The notes beneath the pieces were generated by a model. It saw only the letters and a program-made list of their open reading frames with translations. It was not told where the DNA came from and did no database searches. Below, one piece after another: positions 1-13,500 of a stretch of DNA of 64,000 nt (the first letter of the stretch is position 1; every line of letters starts with the position of its first letter). Origin of the DNA: Varroa destructor (Eukaryota; Arthropoda; Arachnida; Mesostigmata; Varroidae); NCBI RefSeq assembly GCF_002443255.2, contig NW_019211455.1, positions 15,284,440 through 15,348,439 of the forward strand, in the 5' to 3' direction. The translations under genes and the position numbers were made by a program.

Positions 1-83
1 GATTAGCAGCACAACGTATATTCAATTAACTATCAGCTCCTATTCTATACTTATTTTTATTGGATCGCGCTGGATAAACATAC

Positions 84-3000
84 TCGGATGAGTTCGTGAC
101 GTGTGGCATTGCGAATCTCATCACCAAGCGGCACCACTATCCAAAGGTATACAAGGCAGGAGCCGAGAATGATGGCCGAGGTGATGAATACAGAAACGTG
201 TTTCTTGTGCGAGAATGCAAAGATCTGTCCACTGACGAACATTCCCAACTGGAAGCCGAGAGTCAACGCTGTGATAATAACGGCGAATCGGACGGTCTTC
301 GTATTTTCCGCCGAGTTCCTCGCGGCGTGTGAATACACAGAGGCGCAGGTAATCACGAGGCCGCCGGTCATACCGTTCGGTATAGCGCACAAAGCTGTTA
401 GAACAGTTGGGAGTGATGGCGTTACGGTTGTCAGAATCGTTAGAAGGTCCTACAAAATAATCAAAGACAAAATTAAGAATGCAGATTTAAAATTGAATTC
501 ATGCCTAGGTATTAGTGATAGGGTATCCTCAGCACAGACTGAGGCAATTAAATTTTGGAACAACAGAGAAGTAGAACCTCAAGGCGCTTTGCCTTGACTA
601 TACATATTTATATAAGTAAAACTTATATATTGAGCATAGTCGGTATAAATATATACATAAGAGTGGTAATTCTTCTACCGGTAGCCTCGAGCTACGAATC
701 TATCTACGAGATATTTGCTATTTTGGGTTACATCGAAAAAGATCGGATAATTAAATATGTTGCTGAAAACGCTAGCGAAACTACACGTATAAGGTCACCC
801 TATGTGTGCACTTACCTGAACGCATCCTCCGGCTGTGGCTATCATAAGTGGTACCTTTAGGCCATAGATATCAGCAAAAGGTGAAATAAAGATCGAAAGA
901 AGGCCAGCGGGAACAAACTGGACAAGGAACAGACACAAATTGTACATGTTTGCAACCCTAAAAAAAACACAGTTAAAGTTAATTACCGGCAGCAGCCCAC
1001 AGCATTCACTCAGCGCATTCTGTTGCGTTGCGAGTGGCATGAGGAGTAAATTCAGAGGAAATATCTAGCTAACGAATGTTTTTTTTTACCAGTATACATA
1101 ACGGGGTATCTAAATCCGCACTATTTGTTATGAGTTCTTCTATTTGAACGAATATGTTTATATGTTCTAGAAGTGCCACTTCGCGCATTCAAGTTTATTC
1201 AATTTAAACACCACCCTGCACAATTACACGCTTCGGGGCTCAAGCCGTTCATAAGGTCGTTTCAAATGATCCTTTTATAGATGTGCAAACGTTTTCGTTG
1301 ATATAAACGCGAGTCGACGTTACCATATCAAGAGTTGTTGGATTTTGCTTAATAATGTTTTATGCGTAGTAATCTAATAGCCTCAAATCGGAGTTGTACG
1401 GCATGTATATTCACCGCAGAATGCTTTTTTATCTTAAACAGTGTATCTACATTAATCGGCTTGTATAACCCAATGCACAATATTGCTTGAAGATGTATAT
1501 TTTTTCAGACATCTAACTTATTCACGATCGTACAACCATTTTCCGTCACTCGGGACATGAACATCGAACAGAAATTTGCTTTCATTCACACAAGGCGCAT
1601 CCTGTAGATAGTGAGCAAGTTAGCGAGCATTTGCGCGATTGATTTTTCATGAATGATAAATATCTTCTTGTAAAGACGACCTACTGCTTTATTCTTGAAA
1701 GAATTCAGGAGGAATTACCGAATTAAATTTCTTAATTTGAATGTTCTTGAAGAATATTTGCTCGACTTTTGTGATATACGATGCGTCCCTATGGCCTTCG
1801 TGAACAATCCGTGAACTAGCACATCTGCTCACATTGAACTAACGCCTTGATTGAAATAGAAGGATTATTAGAAATGCACTTTTGGATTGTACTGATAAAC
1901 TGTCATTTCGAACTGTTGTTTCTCAGTCGTGAATTTGCCGTCGTACCGTACTGGAGCCTGCTTCTGGGTTTCTCCAAGCAAATTTTCACCTGCATTGCCG
2001 TAAACTGTCAATTTCGAGCAACTCAAGTAGTTTATAATCTCGACACAGGTAAAGTGTAGTCTACTTTTATTCAATTTAGTGTAACGTGTTTTATTATTGT
2101 GGTAACTTTAGCTGCTGGATGTGCTGCTACTAGCGCATGTAATATCTCTGGACTTTTCGGCAGTGTATCTTACTTTAAATATCAATGTTTTTTACGATTG
2201 TAATGAATAAAGTGCACCTAATATTTTTTTACTAGTAGCAGTCCAACAACGGTACAGCTTAGCTCATATACTTCACGATCCATCTAAATTTAAGGGGTGT
2301 TTTTTAGTGTGTGCGATCCACGCTACCCAGTGTTCGATGTCCACGCGCTAATCATTAATGAGTGTGCAAGGCACTTTTCAGAAGGCAACCGTAACGAACA
2401 TATATACATATATATAACGAATACGTATGCGTAATGAAAATTATAAAATAAAGATGAACTATCTTTGTGTCTGGTTGGCGAAAGTTAACCCAGAATATGA
2501 AGAAATATGTAAAAAATTATTCTTTTTCAATGTACAAAATTTATATAGCCCTACACTTTTAAACTAGTGGACCTAGGCCATCCGTTCTTCTAACTAGTCC
2601 CCACAGCGCCGCAATCAAAAAGCCCATTGATCTTTATGACGCTGAGCCCGTAATCGTTTCGTTCATAGGAGCCCTACCGATAAAGTTACCGATAAATCAC
2701 AATGCTTACTACGTTCTTCTATCAGAACACACTTGCGAATCCCACAACAGAATGAACTTGTGATTTTTAACCGTCCAAGTAGTTGTCTGTTTCGCTCACT
2801 ACCTGTAGACATCTTCAATATTCCTATATCTATTGCCGGCTGTCAAGCCGTTTCCGTTTGAATCCTTAACTTGCTTTGCAGATTAATAAAGGAACTCCGG
2901 AGAAAATTAGCTTTTGAAATGGTCTCGTTTGAGTCGTAACTTTTGACTCGTCTCAGGTTCGTCCAAAATGTCCCGCTGACTGCAAATTTTCTTAATATAT

Positions 3001-4558
3001 TTTATCACGTTTTAGCTGCGAGATTGTAACAAATTATTAAAACAGAAAATTCAGCACTCATTTTTCTGAATGGTCTGGTGAAGAATGGTCTGTTCGCTTA
3101 CCGTGTAATTGCCGTTTTATCTGAACTCTCATTGTCCCGATCAAGAATTTGATGACACAAACTCTCATTATAGTTGAACCTACAGCGAAAAAAAGCAAAT
3201 AATGATTCAAATTTTAAAACTGAAGTCCAACACTGGTTGCCATATAGGTGTCATAGTAATACATCGATAACACGATATTCTTTATACGATAGCTTGACAT
3301 CAAGATAAATTTTTGGTTAAGTTATTCTTGCAACTATTCTAAAGCGATACGAAAAATTCTTAGCAGACATCCATGCACTTAAGTTATTGTTCCGAAACGT
3401 CTGCCTCATACCATTACCATTACCTACTAAAAAGCGTAGCCCGTATTTGACGAATAGTTAATATTTTCAGACTACCGTACAGATTCGTATATGCCTTTAG
3501 TTTTTTACTTCGTATGGACCATTACATGCCCATAAAGGGACCAATCACGGTATTTTAACTGCCTGTTGGAAATTCGCTAATTGATCATGAGAAAACGTCT
3601 ACAAAGGTATTTTTAGATTTGTTTCTTTCATCTATTTTTACTACATTATCCGTTATTCCAGAGAGCATCAACAGCTGCTAGCCAAGTTTGCGGCAGGGTA
3701 CGTCGTTTTGCGCGGCACATATCTTTATTATGAAAGAACGTACTAAGTTGAATTGAAATTTCCTGACATGATTTCAAATGGAATATAATAATAGAAAACA
3801 ATTCTGTTACTTCTAACAAGTATACACAGTTTCTGAAACTCAATGTTAGCCTGTCATATGACGCACCCGTTTTCCAATAATGTCAAGCGGACGCCAAGGA
3901 ATCGTAAGTGTGCCTGACAAAGCTGATTGCCCGAATCGGTTGGATATATGTCATACAGCTAATATGACGGTTACACATGAAAATAAGGATACCCAATGCA
4001 TGGCTGTAAAGCAGATCAGCTCAGAAGATTCAGACCTAGCTAGATTTATGTGTTGACTTCTTTACTAACAACAAGATAACACTTGGCCTTAAAAGGATGA
4101 CGAAAAGGCCGGTAGCAGGAAAGTCGATCCCGTCCGTGTCATGAATGCCAACCTAACTGTCTAATCTCTACTTTTATCTAATCTAACCTATTGTAACCCT
4201 GCCCGAATGAGGACAACAATACTACAGAGATAAAGTACAGATTGTTAGGAGATTCATGATGTGCCCTAACTAAACTAGTTGACTATTTTCATTCTCTCGA
4301 AAAGAGCGGACCCCCACTTCAATGAGGCCACTAGCAACAAGCTAAAATAAGTAAGGGTAAGGGGTCAATGCCAGATGCAAAAATATCTTACCTCGATAAA
4401 CATGATTTGTAAAGGAACCAGTCCTGAGTGATGACTAATCGCATCGAATATGACATCGCATACATAAACAAAAACAGTTCAAGCTGTAGTCCCAGGATGA
4501 ATCGAAGCCAATTTGTATCCGATCCAGTTGATAGCTCATCTTCTTCGTAGTCGTCATC
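84..4558 (-). CDS. SLC46-like major facilitator transporter (partial, C-terminus beyond left edge)
   Basis: Probable multi-pass membrane solute carrier of the SLC46 / proton-coupled folate transporter group. Three exons join in frame on the minus strand: 4558-4392 (55 codons plus 2 bases), 957-816 (1 base plus 47 codons) and 449-84 (122 codons), all with GT donors and AG acceptors. The first exon gives an acidic N-terminal stretch (DDDYEEDE), then a membrane helix ending in FLYKSC, a motif I associate with arthropod SLC46 proteins. The second exon has a helix followed by SPFADIYGLK, matching the MFS loop 2-3 signature. The third exon carries three to four more helices and ends at a good donor, so more exons lie beyond the window. 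The first coding exon was not found. The loop between helices 1 and 2 is much shorter than usual for SLC46, so a small exon in the 3.4 kb intron may be missed. The substrate cannot be told. Confidence 0.72.
958..4391 (-). other. Intron of the SLC46-like gene
   Basis: A 3.4 kb AT-rich intron between exons 4558-4392 and 957-816. I found no confident coding sequence or mobile element in it. It is where an exon for the extracellular loop between helices 1 and 2 would be expected. A short TA tract lies near 2401-2416. Confidence 0.6.
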
Positions 4559-7500
4559 CTGTGTAGCATTAAAATATGCGAAAACAGCGAAAAAAAAAAA
4601 TTATAGCGGCAAACAGTGTTAAATTAATTTATATAATTATCGGCAATGTTCGTTTGGCATACTATCTGTAAGCAAGTAATTATTCATGTGTACGTTCTTA
4701 GTTATTGACCATGCTTAAACGCACACATGATTTAGCTCTGAATAGCACTATTGACCGGTTAATATTATTATATAACTTGAATCGGAAGATACTTAAGCTA
4801 TGCTGATTTAAGGTTGCCTCGAACGAGCGAATCCGAATACAGAGTTTGTTGACTATCGCTTCATAGACCAAAACAAAACAAACGAAAGCGAAGCTAGACG
4901 ATTTAAAATCGAAGCCCATACAACAGTAAAGCCAATAGAAAATGAATATTGAAGTATGTCCATATAATGCAATGAACAGCAACCGTTTAAGAAGAAATCT
5001 GTACTATTAATGGGGGTAACATTCGGTTGAATGTTGGGCCTAATGCACGTGCTAGGACACCATCCAGGTAGCATCGAACGATGGCCTAGTAACGGTCTTT
5101 TGATTTATGTCTCTTGGAAGCTATAGGAACGAAGAAAGACAAGAAAGCAAAGCACCACAAGAAGTCGCGACGGTAGAATCGTCTGTAAGAGATACAGGAG
5201 TGGATGTTTTAGTAATTTTCTCATGGAACATCTGTAATAATGACTTATTGCGCCAGCTATAACTGTCGAAATTGATAATAGTCTTCTAGTAATTGTAGTT
5301 TATAATATATAGCCGGAGCTATGTTCGGAATAGATAAAATGAAAATTACACTAGGTTCTTGTTTTGGTAACCGCGGCCGACAAAACCGGCGGAATTAGGT
5401 TAAAACGCGAAAGCTATATCTTGACGCTGCTACGGCTTCTAATTAGTGTACGATCATTTCAACCCCGAAAAAAAAACCATAGTGTATGTCTGAGACACAA
5501 TGATTGTCAAACCAAGGATTCTATATAGGAGTCTCGTGCGATGTCAGATACATATGGGTAGATATTGATGACTGAACTAGATTTCTGAGATGTTCGCTTA
5601 TGGATGCTTGGATTTCCAACAACTATCTTTCTATTATGGCAACAACGAGATGCATAATAATGAATTGTTTAGTGCTTTCGGAAAACCAATATGCTTCATG
5701 TACGATGTTCTTTTAAATAGGTATTTCCTATGGAACTATCCTAGCAAGTGTCCAGCATTTCTTCCAATAACATTGTATATAAAGTTTGCTTCGCTATTTA
5801 GTTTCTACATACGCTTAGTCAAAGTGACTAGACGTGGTGTCTACCACGATGGTAAATTTCAGCTGTAGGCGTATTTGATCATCAAGTAACTATCAGGTAA
5901 ACAGCAGCATAAGCCCTTCTGTTATTAGCACCCGACAATGATGCGGGTGACTTTAGTAAATTCTAAACAACAACAACAACAACAACGCTGCGAACGAACA
6001 AATAAGCGTCACGTAAAGATATCAACACTGTGTACCGTGTAATATGAAAGCATATTTTTAAATAAGAAAAGTTTATATAAGCTTCCTTGGATATTTCCTT
6101 ATCGAATTAATGATTTTCGCAGTATCTGAGTGGCGTGAGAACTAGAACGAAGTTCTGTGTCTTTGATATTCTATTTTAAAATAGAATATAAAGCAGTTTT
6201 AGTTATAGAATACTATGTAATAAATAGAACACATTTTAAATGAAGCGGATACTGGATATTTCTACAATGACGTAAATGTCTGTTGCGGATCATAACTGAA
6301 GTACGTCAAATAACATTCTGCTGTTTGTAGATGGGAAACAAAAGAATATATAGCAAACCCAAACAGATCGCCAAGAACAATCGTTGAACTTAAATTATCG
6401 GTGTAAGACAAACCCGAAATAGGTTGAAATTTCAAGTTTCGAGTTAAGGTATTACCTCATCTAAGCCTATACGAAAATTTTAGAGAAATTTAATCAGTAC
6501 ACGAGTAGAATTTCTTTGAAAATTACGGAGTAAAGCAGTATAATATGGCGACAGGAATTGTAAGAGTGATTTATGCTATATCTTTGACACAGGATTCGAT
6601 TCAGCATGCTTACCAGTACTGGTGAGGTTCAAACCAGCAAACCTCTTATATTATAATGAGGTATTAGCGTAAATATGATGATCGATGCTAATATCAGCTG
6701 GATACTATCGGTACCTTACTCCCGGATGAATCAGCAACTGAATTTTAGTAGGTACGAGTTGTCCTGGCGTGATAACGGACGCTGAATGACACAGTCAGCT
6801 AACAAAAATAGCTTGCCATTTAAAGAAAGCAGTTTCGAGCAAATCAAAGGTTCTAAAGAAGCATACATATACACAGCATCCACTGGGCAGCATGCAGAAA
6901 TATCACGCGCAAAGGTTCTTACCACAGAAATGTACAAAAAAAAATCATTTATTTGATTTTTTGCGTTAGTTTAATTTACGCCTATGAAAATAGCCTGGAC
7001 ATTTTTAGTAAGCAAGCAATTCTGTGAGTGATTAATAATGTTAACAGGTTGCGAGTTACAATGGAATTGAAATACTCAGATTTATTATAGCCTAAAATTA
7101 ACACGACAAAAATTCTAGAACAGTGTACAGGCCGATAACAACACCACGCCTTGAATCAAGCAACTGTGCCCCCACTAATTTGAAATGATGCACTTTTTAA
7201 GTGCAGTACAATGGTGAAATGTTTTCCCCACTAGATTTTTTGTTAAAATATAAAGAAAATTAGCCAGCCTATATGACTGGGGGCATATACCCTCTGCGAT
7301 AAGAGGAGGCAAACGAAATTCCATAAAAATCATGCATTTACCATCCATAAAAAGAAACATAGAAAACTCAATTTTGTTTAAACTGCTTACTTTAGTTTGC
7401 TCTTAATTTTCTAGTGTTCATAATGTTTTGTTGTAAAGCCGGAAACCTCCAACAAGGAGAGTTTTTCAAAAAATCGCTTACTTTATGACAGATTTTGATC

Positions 7501-10500
7501 TATGCAATGCGATAGATCTCTGCAAGCTATATCAATCAGTGATAAACACGTGGAATTCTGTATGTTCTGTACCGTCCAAAAATCAACCGTAAGCCAATTA
7601 CCTTAACAAAATCAGATAGACTTGAGTCACCCCATAGACACGTGCATATTAAGTTTTCGTGTTCAAATTGATTATTTATTAAACCAAGCAATGGAAAACG
7701 ATGATAAACAACCCGTTTTTTGAGTAGTCTGTCTCACAAAAGTAATGGCGGTTCTGCAGCATTCTATATTATTATTGACTAGACAAATAAACCACAGAGG
7801 TATCATCAGAAATCATTCATGTCTACGCATCAGTCCCGTCAGACTTGGGCTACGTCTGTGTAATGCTATCATACTTTCCTAGTGCCGAAAGCTCTATTCC
7901 ATAGTCGTGCCTGTGTCTCAGCTTTTGAGGCATATGCACTATTGTGCGAACTGAAACTCTGTATGAGCCATGAGCTGCCCCGATCGAAAAAATGTAAAAG
8001 CACGTCACCTTTGCCGTATCCCTCCAATCGTATCCATAATTCCGTATCAGTCGTTTAGCATAGCAACAAAAAGTAGAAAATGTATTAGAAATACACAGGT
8101 ACGATGGAAACTATTCAAAGCACAGGAGCTTTAGCAGTATATGTGGTAGCGGAACTAGTTACCAAATTAAAAAAGTTAATTAATGGTGCTCTGCGACGTA
8201 CTTTCGAAGGCAGTGGTTGGGTTGACCTGGCTGGAAGTGTCTGCGCCGCTACGCAGCCGCCGTAAGCATGATCGTATCATCGATGTGGCCGTTGAGCTCC
8301 ATTTTGTAGCTTCATATGAATTTCTGTGCTCAGTGCAAACCTGATGGACTTCGACGATCATCAGCTGTCGAACACAAGCGCCAAATCGCCAGCACACTCG
8401 GAATTTTGTTGAATTGGAAAACTGTCAATGTTTAGGACGAATTCAGGCGTAAGAAGGAGCAACTCTTTTGCAGGTAATATTAATTAAAAAAAAAAAAAAA
8501 AAAACAAAGAAAAATAAAACACTTGCTGGTAGAGAACGGGTATATCGTGCGTGTCAGGTTAATTCTTGAAAGCGTTTTTTTCTTCTCTCGTAGAGTTTTC
8601 ATATATTTAAACTACTCAGTACAGCAGCCTGCTATCCTGCTACAGAGAACTACCGCATTGACTGGACGGCGTTTTGTTCTCACACGATCATCTGCAAGAC
8701 CATCAGCCAAGACGATCATTTCCCTCTGGGTATTTTTTTAGCCTTGCCTTTCCCTTTTGTCGCCCTAGATCTCGATTAAAACAAAAATGTAGGTACATAA
8801 TGGAGCTATCAATGCACAATTCGCATTATGCTAGAAAGCGCGTTGAAGCGGTAAAATATCTTCTGTAAAAACGTCAGATGAAACGCAAAGCTGATATAAA
8901 CATTTTACGAGCTTACGAAGGTTAGTAAAGAGGCTTACGCACGTGTGTGTCCCACGAAATTATAATCGATCTGTACGTAACACTAAGTAAAGTGCAACTT
9001 CACTGGTGAACTGTTAGATCATTTCGGATCCACCCGCCACCGCCACACACCATTTCTGTAAAGGTTGTCTTAAGCCACTGTTATCATAACCTGCTCCCAA
9101 ATATGATTGTCATTAATAATTACTACATTTTTAATGAGAAACAACCAATGTCTAATGACTGTGTATATTCATAGTTGGCACCAATCAGTACCGTACTGTC
9201 TATGGAAAGGTATCCAAAGAAATAGCGTCTTGACGGAGAGACAGGCAAACTTTTTTTTGGTACAAAAACAGCTCATTCCGGGACACCACGACTAACAGGA
9301 CACATGTTAATACGATGATTTTTTATCCAGTAAACCATTCTAATTCTCACTTCTCTACAGTTAGTATAGTAGCAAATTATTGTGGAATATTCACTAAGAT
9401 AGTATCAGCAGTGACAGTTGAGCATATATGTTCAATTGACATAGTGAAATACACCAATCTATAAATGATACAAGCAAAAGAAACGGAATAAATTATCAGG
9501 TTTGGTCTTATAAAACACAATATTCCATATTTAGTTGTAGTTCATTTGTGAGTGTTTATTGTCGAACGGAGTGCTACTGACACAGTTAGCACACAACACT
9601 GTCAACAAAGTAAAGTACTTCTTTTGATTGGAACTCTTGCCGTAACTTTTGAATAAAAGCTTGCTCACATGCCTACATTTTACAATGGAATTAGCATTCG
9701 TTAAAATAGGCGTTCAAGTACTTCGTTTATTCATTTCTGAAAGATCAAATACGTAAATGGCTAACACTATGAACATTCATCTTTAAGCAATTTGAATCAC
9801 AACTGGTAGTAGCGGTTGTATGTATGATTTTATAATAAATAGAACTGCGTATTCGAAGAAGAGCTCCAGTTATGGTACAACGTCGTCTATAGACAAAATC
9901 GATCTAGGACCTACATCGATTAAACGAAATTTGCCATCAACACGAACAAAGTGCAAGTGTTTTCTTTAACAGACGTAGAATTATCTACAGTTTTTATACG
10001 AAAGCTAAAACTATGACTGCATATTATCTAGCGTAAAAATCGGTTGCGTGTTTCGCTTACTTCGAATATTCTGGTTATTAGAAAAAGGCGAAATATTTCC
10101 GTACGGACATATGCACGTAACGACGTATATAGGTTGTTGCGGTTCGACTGAAATTCACGGGCAAAAGGAAATAACTATCCGCTCTTTACCTAATGATACC
10201 TTCACCTTACGGCTAATCTATATAATATTGAATATTACGTTTTTCATAAAGTAATATAAACCTTAGGGTATGACCTTACTTAGCTGGTAGAATAAAAGCA
10301 AATCAATTCAAATCTTGCAGAGGAAATATACTGAAACAAATAAGCTGCAATTTTAATTCGAAATTAATTTTCGATTCCTCAAGCAAACGCATCAGCTTGC
10401 TTACGTTAATGAAGGTCCTTAGTATATGATTATCGCGGAGATGCTTCTTTTTTTGTTTATCGTTTCCATAAAAAGACATAACGCCAAAAAGGCACCAAAC

Positions 10501-13500
10501 CAATGTAAGAATGGCAGTCGCAGGAACCCTAATGCTTAACACAGGGGTAACGGCGAAACAGAAACGACGACTTTAGATACGTGGACGATTTCTGTCGCAA
10601 GTTTGCATCGGTGGACGAGGGAGTAACAACCGGCGACAACTTCGCCGGGTCAATGGGCAGAACGAAGAGGACATCTTTAATTAAGGAAAGCAAAGCAACA
10701 TACACAAACAAACAACGGCTGAACATGAAATACGTTAACATATGTAAATAACTTTGTAAGTGCATCCCGTCGTCGTAGGTCAATTCATGGCATAGTCCTC
10801 CGTGAAGTAAGAAGAACAAGTTTAGTTCGTAAAAACAACAAAGAAAAAAGATGAAAAAAACTCAACTGATAAAAGTAAAAAGAGTTAACTAAGACAGATA
10901 TGGAAGACGAGCAGCCTATTAGTGGCCTTATCCGTTCCATTGTGGGTCACTTGCCTCAGTCATTTGATCCCCTTTCGTATACATCAGTATAGTACTTATA
11001 TATCATCGCTTGGCAAGGTCCGCTGCCCACGAAAATACTGAGTGCGCTATTTGGTCACGCACTCGTGATCCATAAAGTTCCTTGAACCGCGTTCGCACAG
11101 AAACAGTCTCCTATACAATGGATAAAGCCACGGCTATGAGGAAAAGGACAGGTAGTCTCAACGCTAACTAACCATCCCTAATTAATAAAATTATACTACA
11201 TAGAGCAAGCAAGGAGTCGCGATATCGGACATCCAACAAGAGTCAGAACAAGCTCAGACAGAGGATCGTCGATGGCACGATGCTGAAAGGTAGGCTCGAT
11301 CAAGACGGCTAATCGAGAACTCAAAATAAGCAGTGTCGAAGATTCAATTAAGGAGGGCTAATCAGCAATTGCCCGTCGGCACCTAACGATAAGAAACAAA
11401 CAACCACGCGGACGTTTTAGCATTACAGAAATCCCACCGCTGGAGACGATGTAAAACTGCCGATAAAAGAAGCCGCGAAGAATTCATTGTTGCCCGATTA
11501 TCAATGCTTATTACGCATGAAGAAGATAACACCGCTGACCTACAACAAACTATATATCACAAATCCAACTGAACATTTGTAAGTTGTAAAGGTTTACCAG
11601 GGGGTTTTATGCAGACGCTTACAGCGCACTAGGAAGTATCGAAATTCTACAAAAGTGTTCACTTGATACTAACTCAACACAGAAGTGATCCTCGAGATTT
11701 GTCTATTCCTTACCTCATCCGTAAGACCGCTAGTCAGCGGTCGGTGTGACATGTTGCTAGCAGGAATGGCGTACCTCGTTGCTTTCTTAATATCAGTAGC
11801 AAGCTCCTCTGACCACAGCAAAACTTCACGTTGTTATCGTCGTTATAGCCTTCGGAGAGGTACTAAGCAAGCAGTTAACTTATATTTCTTATTGTCGTCA
11901 CCTACAATAGCCCGTCTTCATTCGCTACGTAGTCAATTTGAGCAGATGGACAACAGCAGTCGATCATTGTTCAATTGTTAGTAACGGCTTGTCAGCGAAT
12001 TCAGCCGCCTCCAAGCACGAGCACGCACAGGCACATAACATTACACAGAAGTAGACGCACGTTTGTACGCACAGCCCAAAAGTAATATCCCGACCCGTTG
12101 CTTTCTAGAAACCGAATACAAACAAATTCATTAACACGCCTAAAGAGGAAGACCACATGTGTTGCCTCGTTTGCGTTAGTAGTTTGTAGATGAAAACTTT
12201 CTTTCAACTAAATCAGTGCTTTTGTTTCGCAATTGATCTACTCAGCCGTGTTCCTAGATATGGTTCCGCGATATGGCGGTCGATCTATCACTAATGGAAC
12301 GGGAAGCCACGTATACTGAACCGCGTTGTTTTGTCAATCTTGTTCGACCTTTATTTTTCTATCATTCACAAGCTTGCTTAGTAAGTAGGTAAAAATGTGT
12401 TTAACCTCTATCGTGTTCCGCTGACATAGCTACTTTTGTATTGTTACCGAAAAATCTCAATATACTGAAACACTGAAATATCTACTCAAACGTCTAGCGT
12501 GTCTTCGGTGTCAACTCTATCTAGCTAGATTTTGCGGGCAATCTCCTTTCAAGCTTTTTTTTTCTCTCTTTCTATCGCTATTTCACTCCCACCACTAATT
12601 AGCTGCCTTCTGCCGTCTCGTGTGCACCCTTTGAAGCTGTGGTAATATAGGACGCTAGGTAACATGAACAGATTTGCGGGTGGCTATTGGTACCGGTTGC
12701 TCGATATTTGTCTTTTTTTTTTTTCTATTTATCGTCTGCTCCCTTATAGGCCAATGTTGCTTTCCGTTTTTTTCCGCCTATAGACAGTTGGAGACAGTAG
12801 GGAAATGCGCTTTTGATATGAGAACATTAACGCAAACACTTCACAGTATTTTTCTGTCTGGTAACTGTCTACTATACCGGTCCACTACACCGAAGTGGCG
12901 CAAGGAACGTGCCGCTAATTGGTACCAGCCGACACACTGTCGAATCAGCAATTGTTCGTAGAGCATTGTATTGAATGAACATAAGAACTACTTCGTTACT
13001 ACAGTAATAGCGGTAACAGATGTTGTCCGTAGTAGACGCTAGTTAACCAATAACAGGCGGCAAGTCCACTTACTCACTTATCCTCCGCTCGCTAACCCAC
13101 TCACACTCAACGTCGTTATAGCGAGTCTGTCACGTCGGTAAGGTCGTTTGAGGCAAGCAGCAGGCCAAGAGCTAGAAGACTGCTGCAATGGCGGCGGCTA
13201 AGCTGACTGTTGCTGTCAGATCTCAACAATATGCGCCGTCCACACGACCAGAATAAAAAGGACCGCCCCTCTTTTATGCTGATAGACTGTCTACGTTTAC
13301 TGTATCTGTCTGCATGTGTTACGTTTCCGCCGACGTGATTTAACTGCACGGACGTACTGCTCTGTCGGTATAGCGATACAGTAATGGGGCTGCCCCTGCT
13401 CTTCCCACGCAGGCTGCCGTGATATTGACACTGATTGTGGTTTACCCGGTTTGTACTCGTCGCCCGCGCAGCAGACGACAACGACGGCAACAGTGTGCTC

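Noticed and set aside
5590..5868. 92-codon plus-strand open frame in the left intergenic region
   Set aside because: Aromatic-rich sequence typical of AT-rich non-coding DNA, without known motifs or splice context.
10900..11560. Possible decayed retroelement in a stretch with many Arg and Lys codons
   Set aside because: No frame stays open and no gag, protease or polymerase motif could be recognised.
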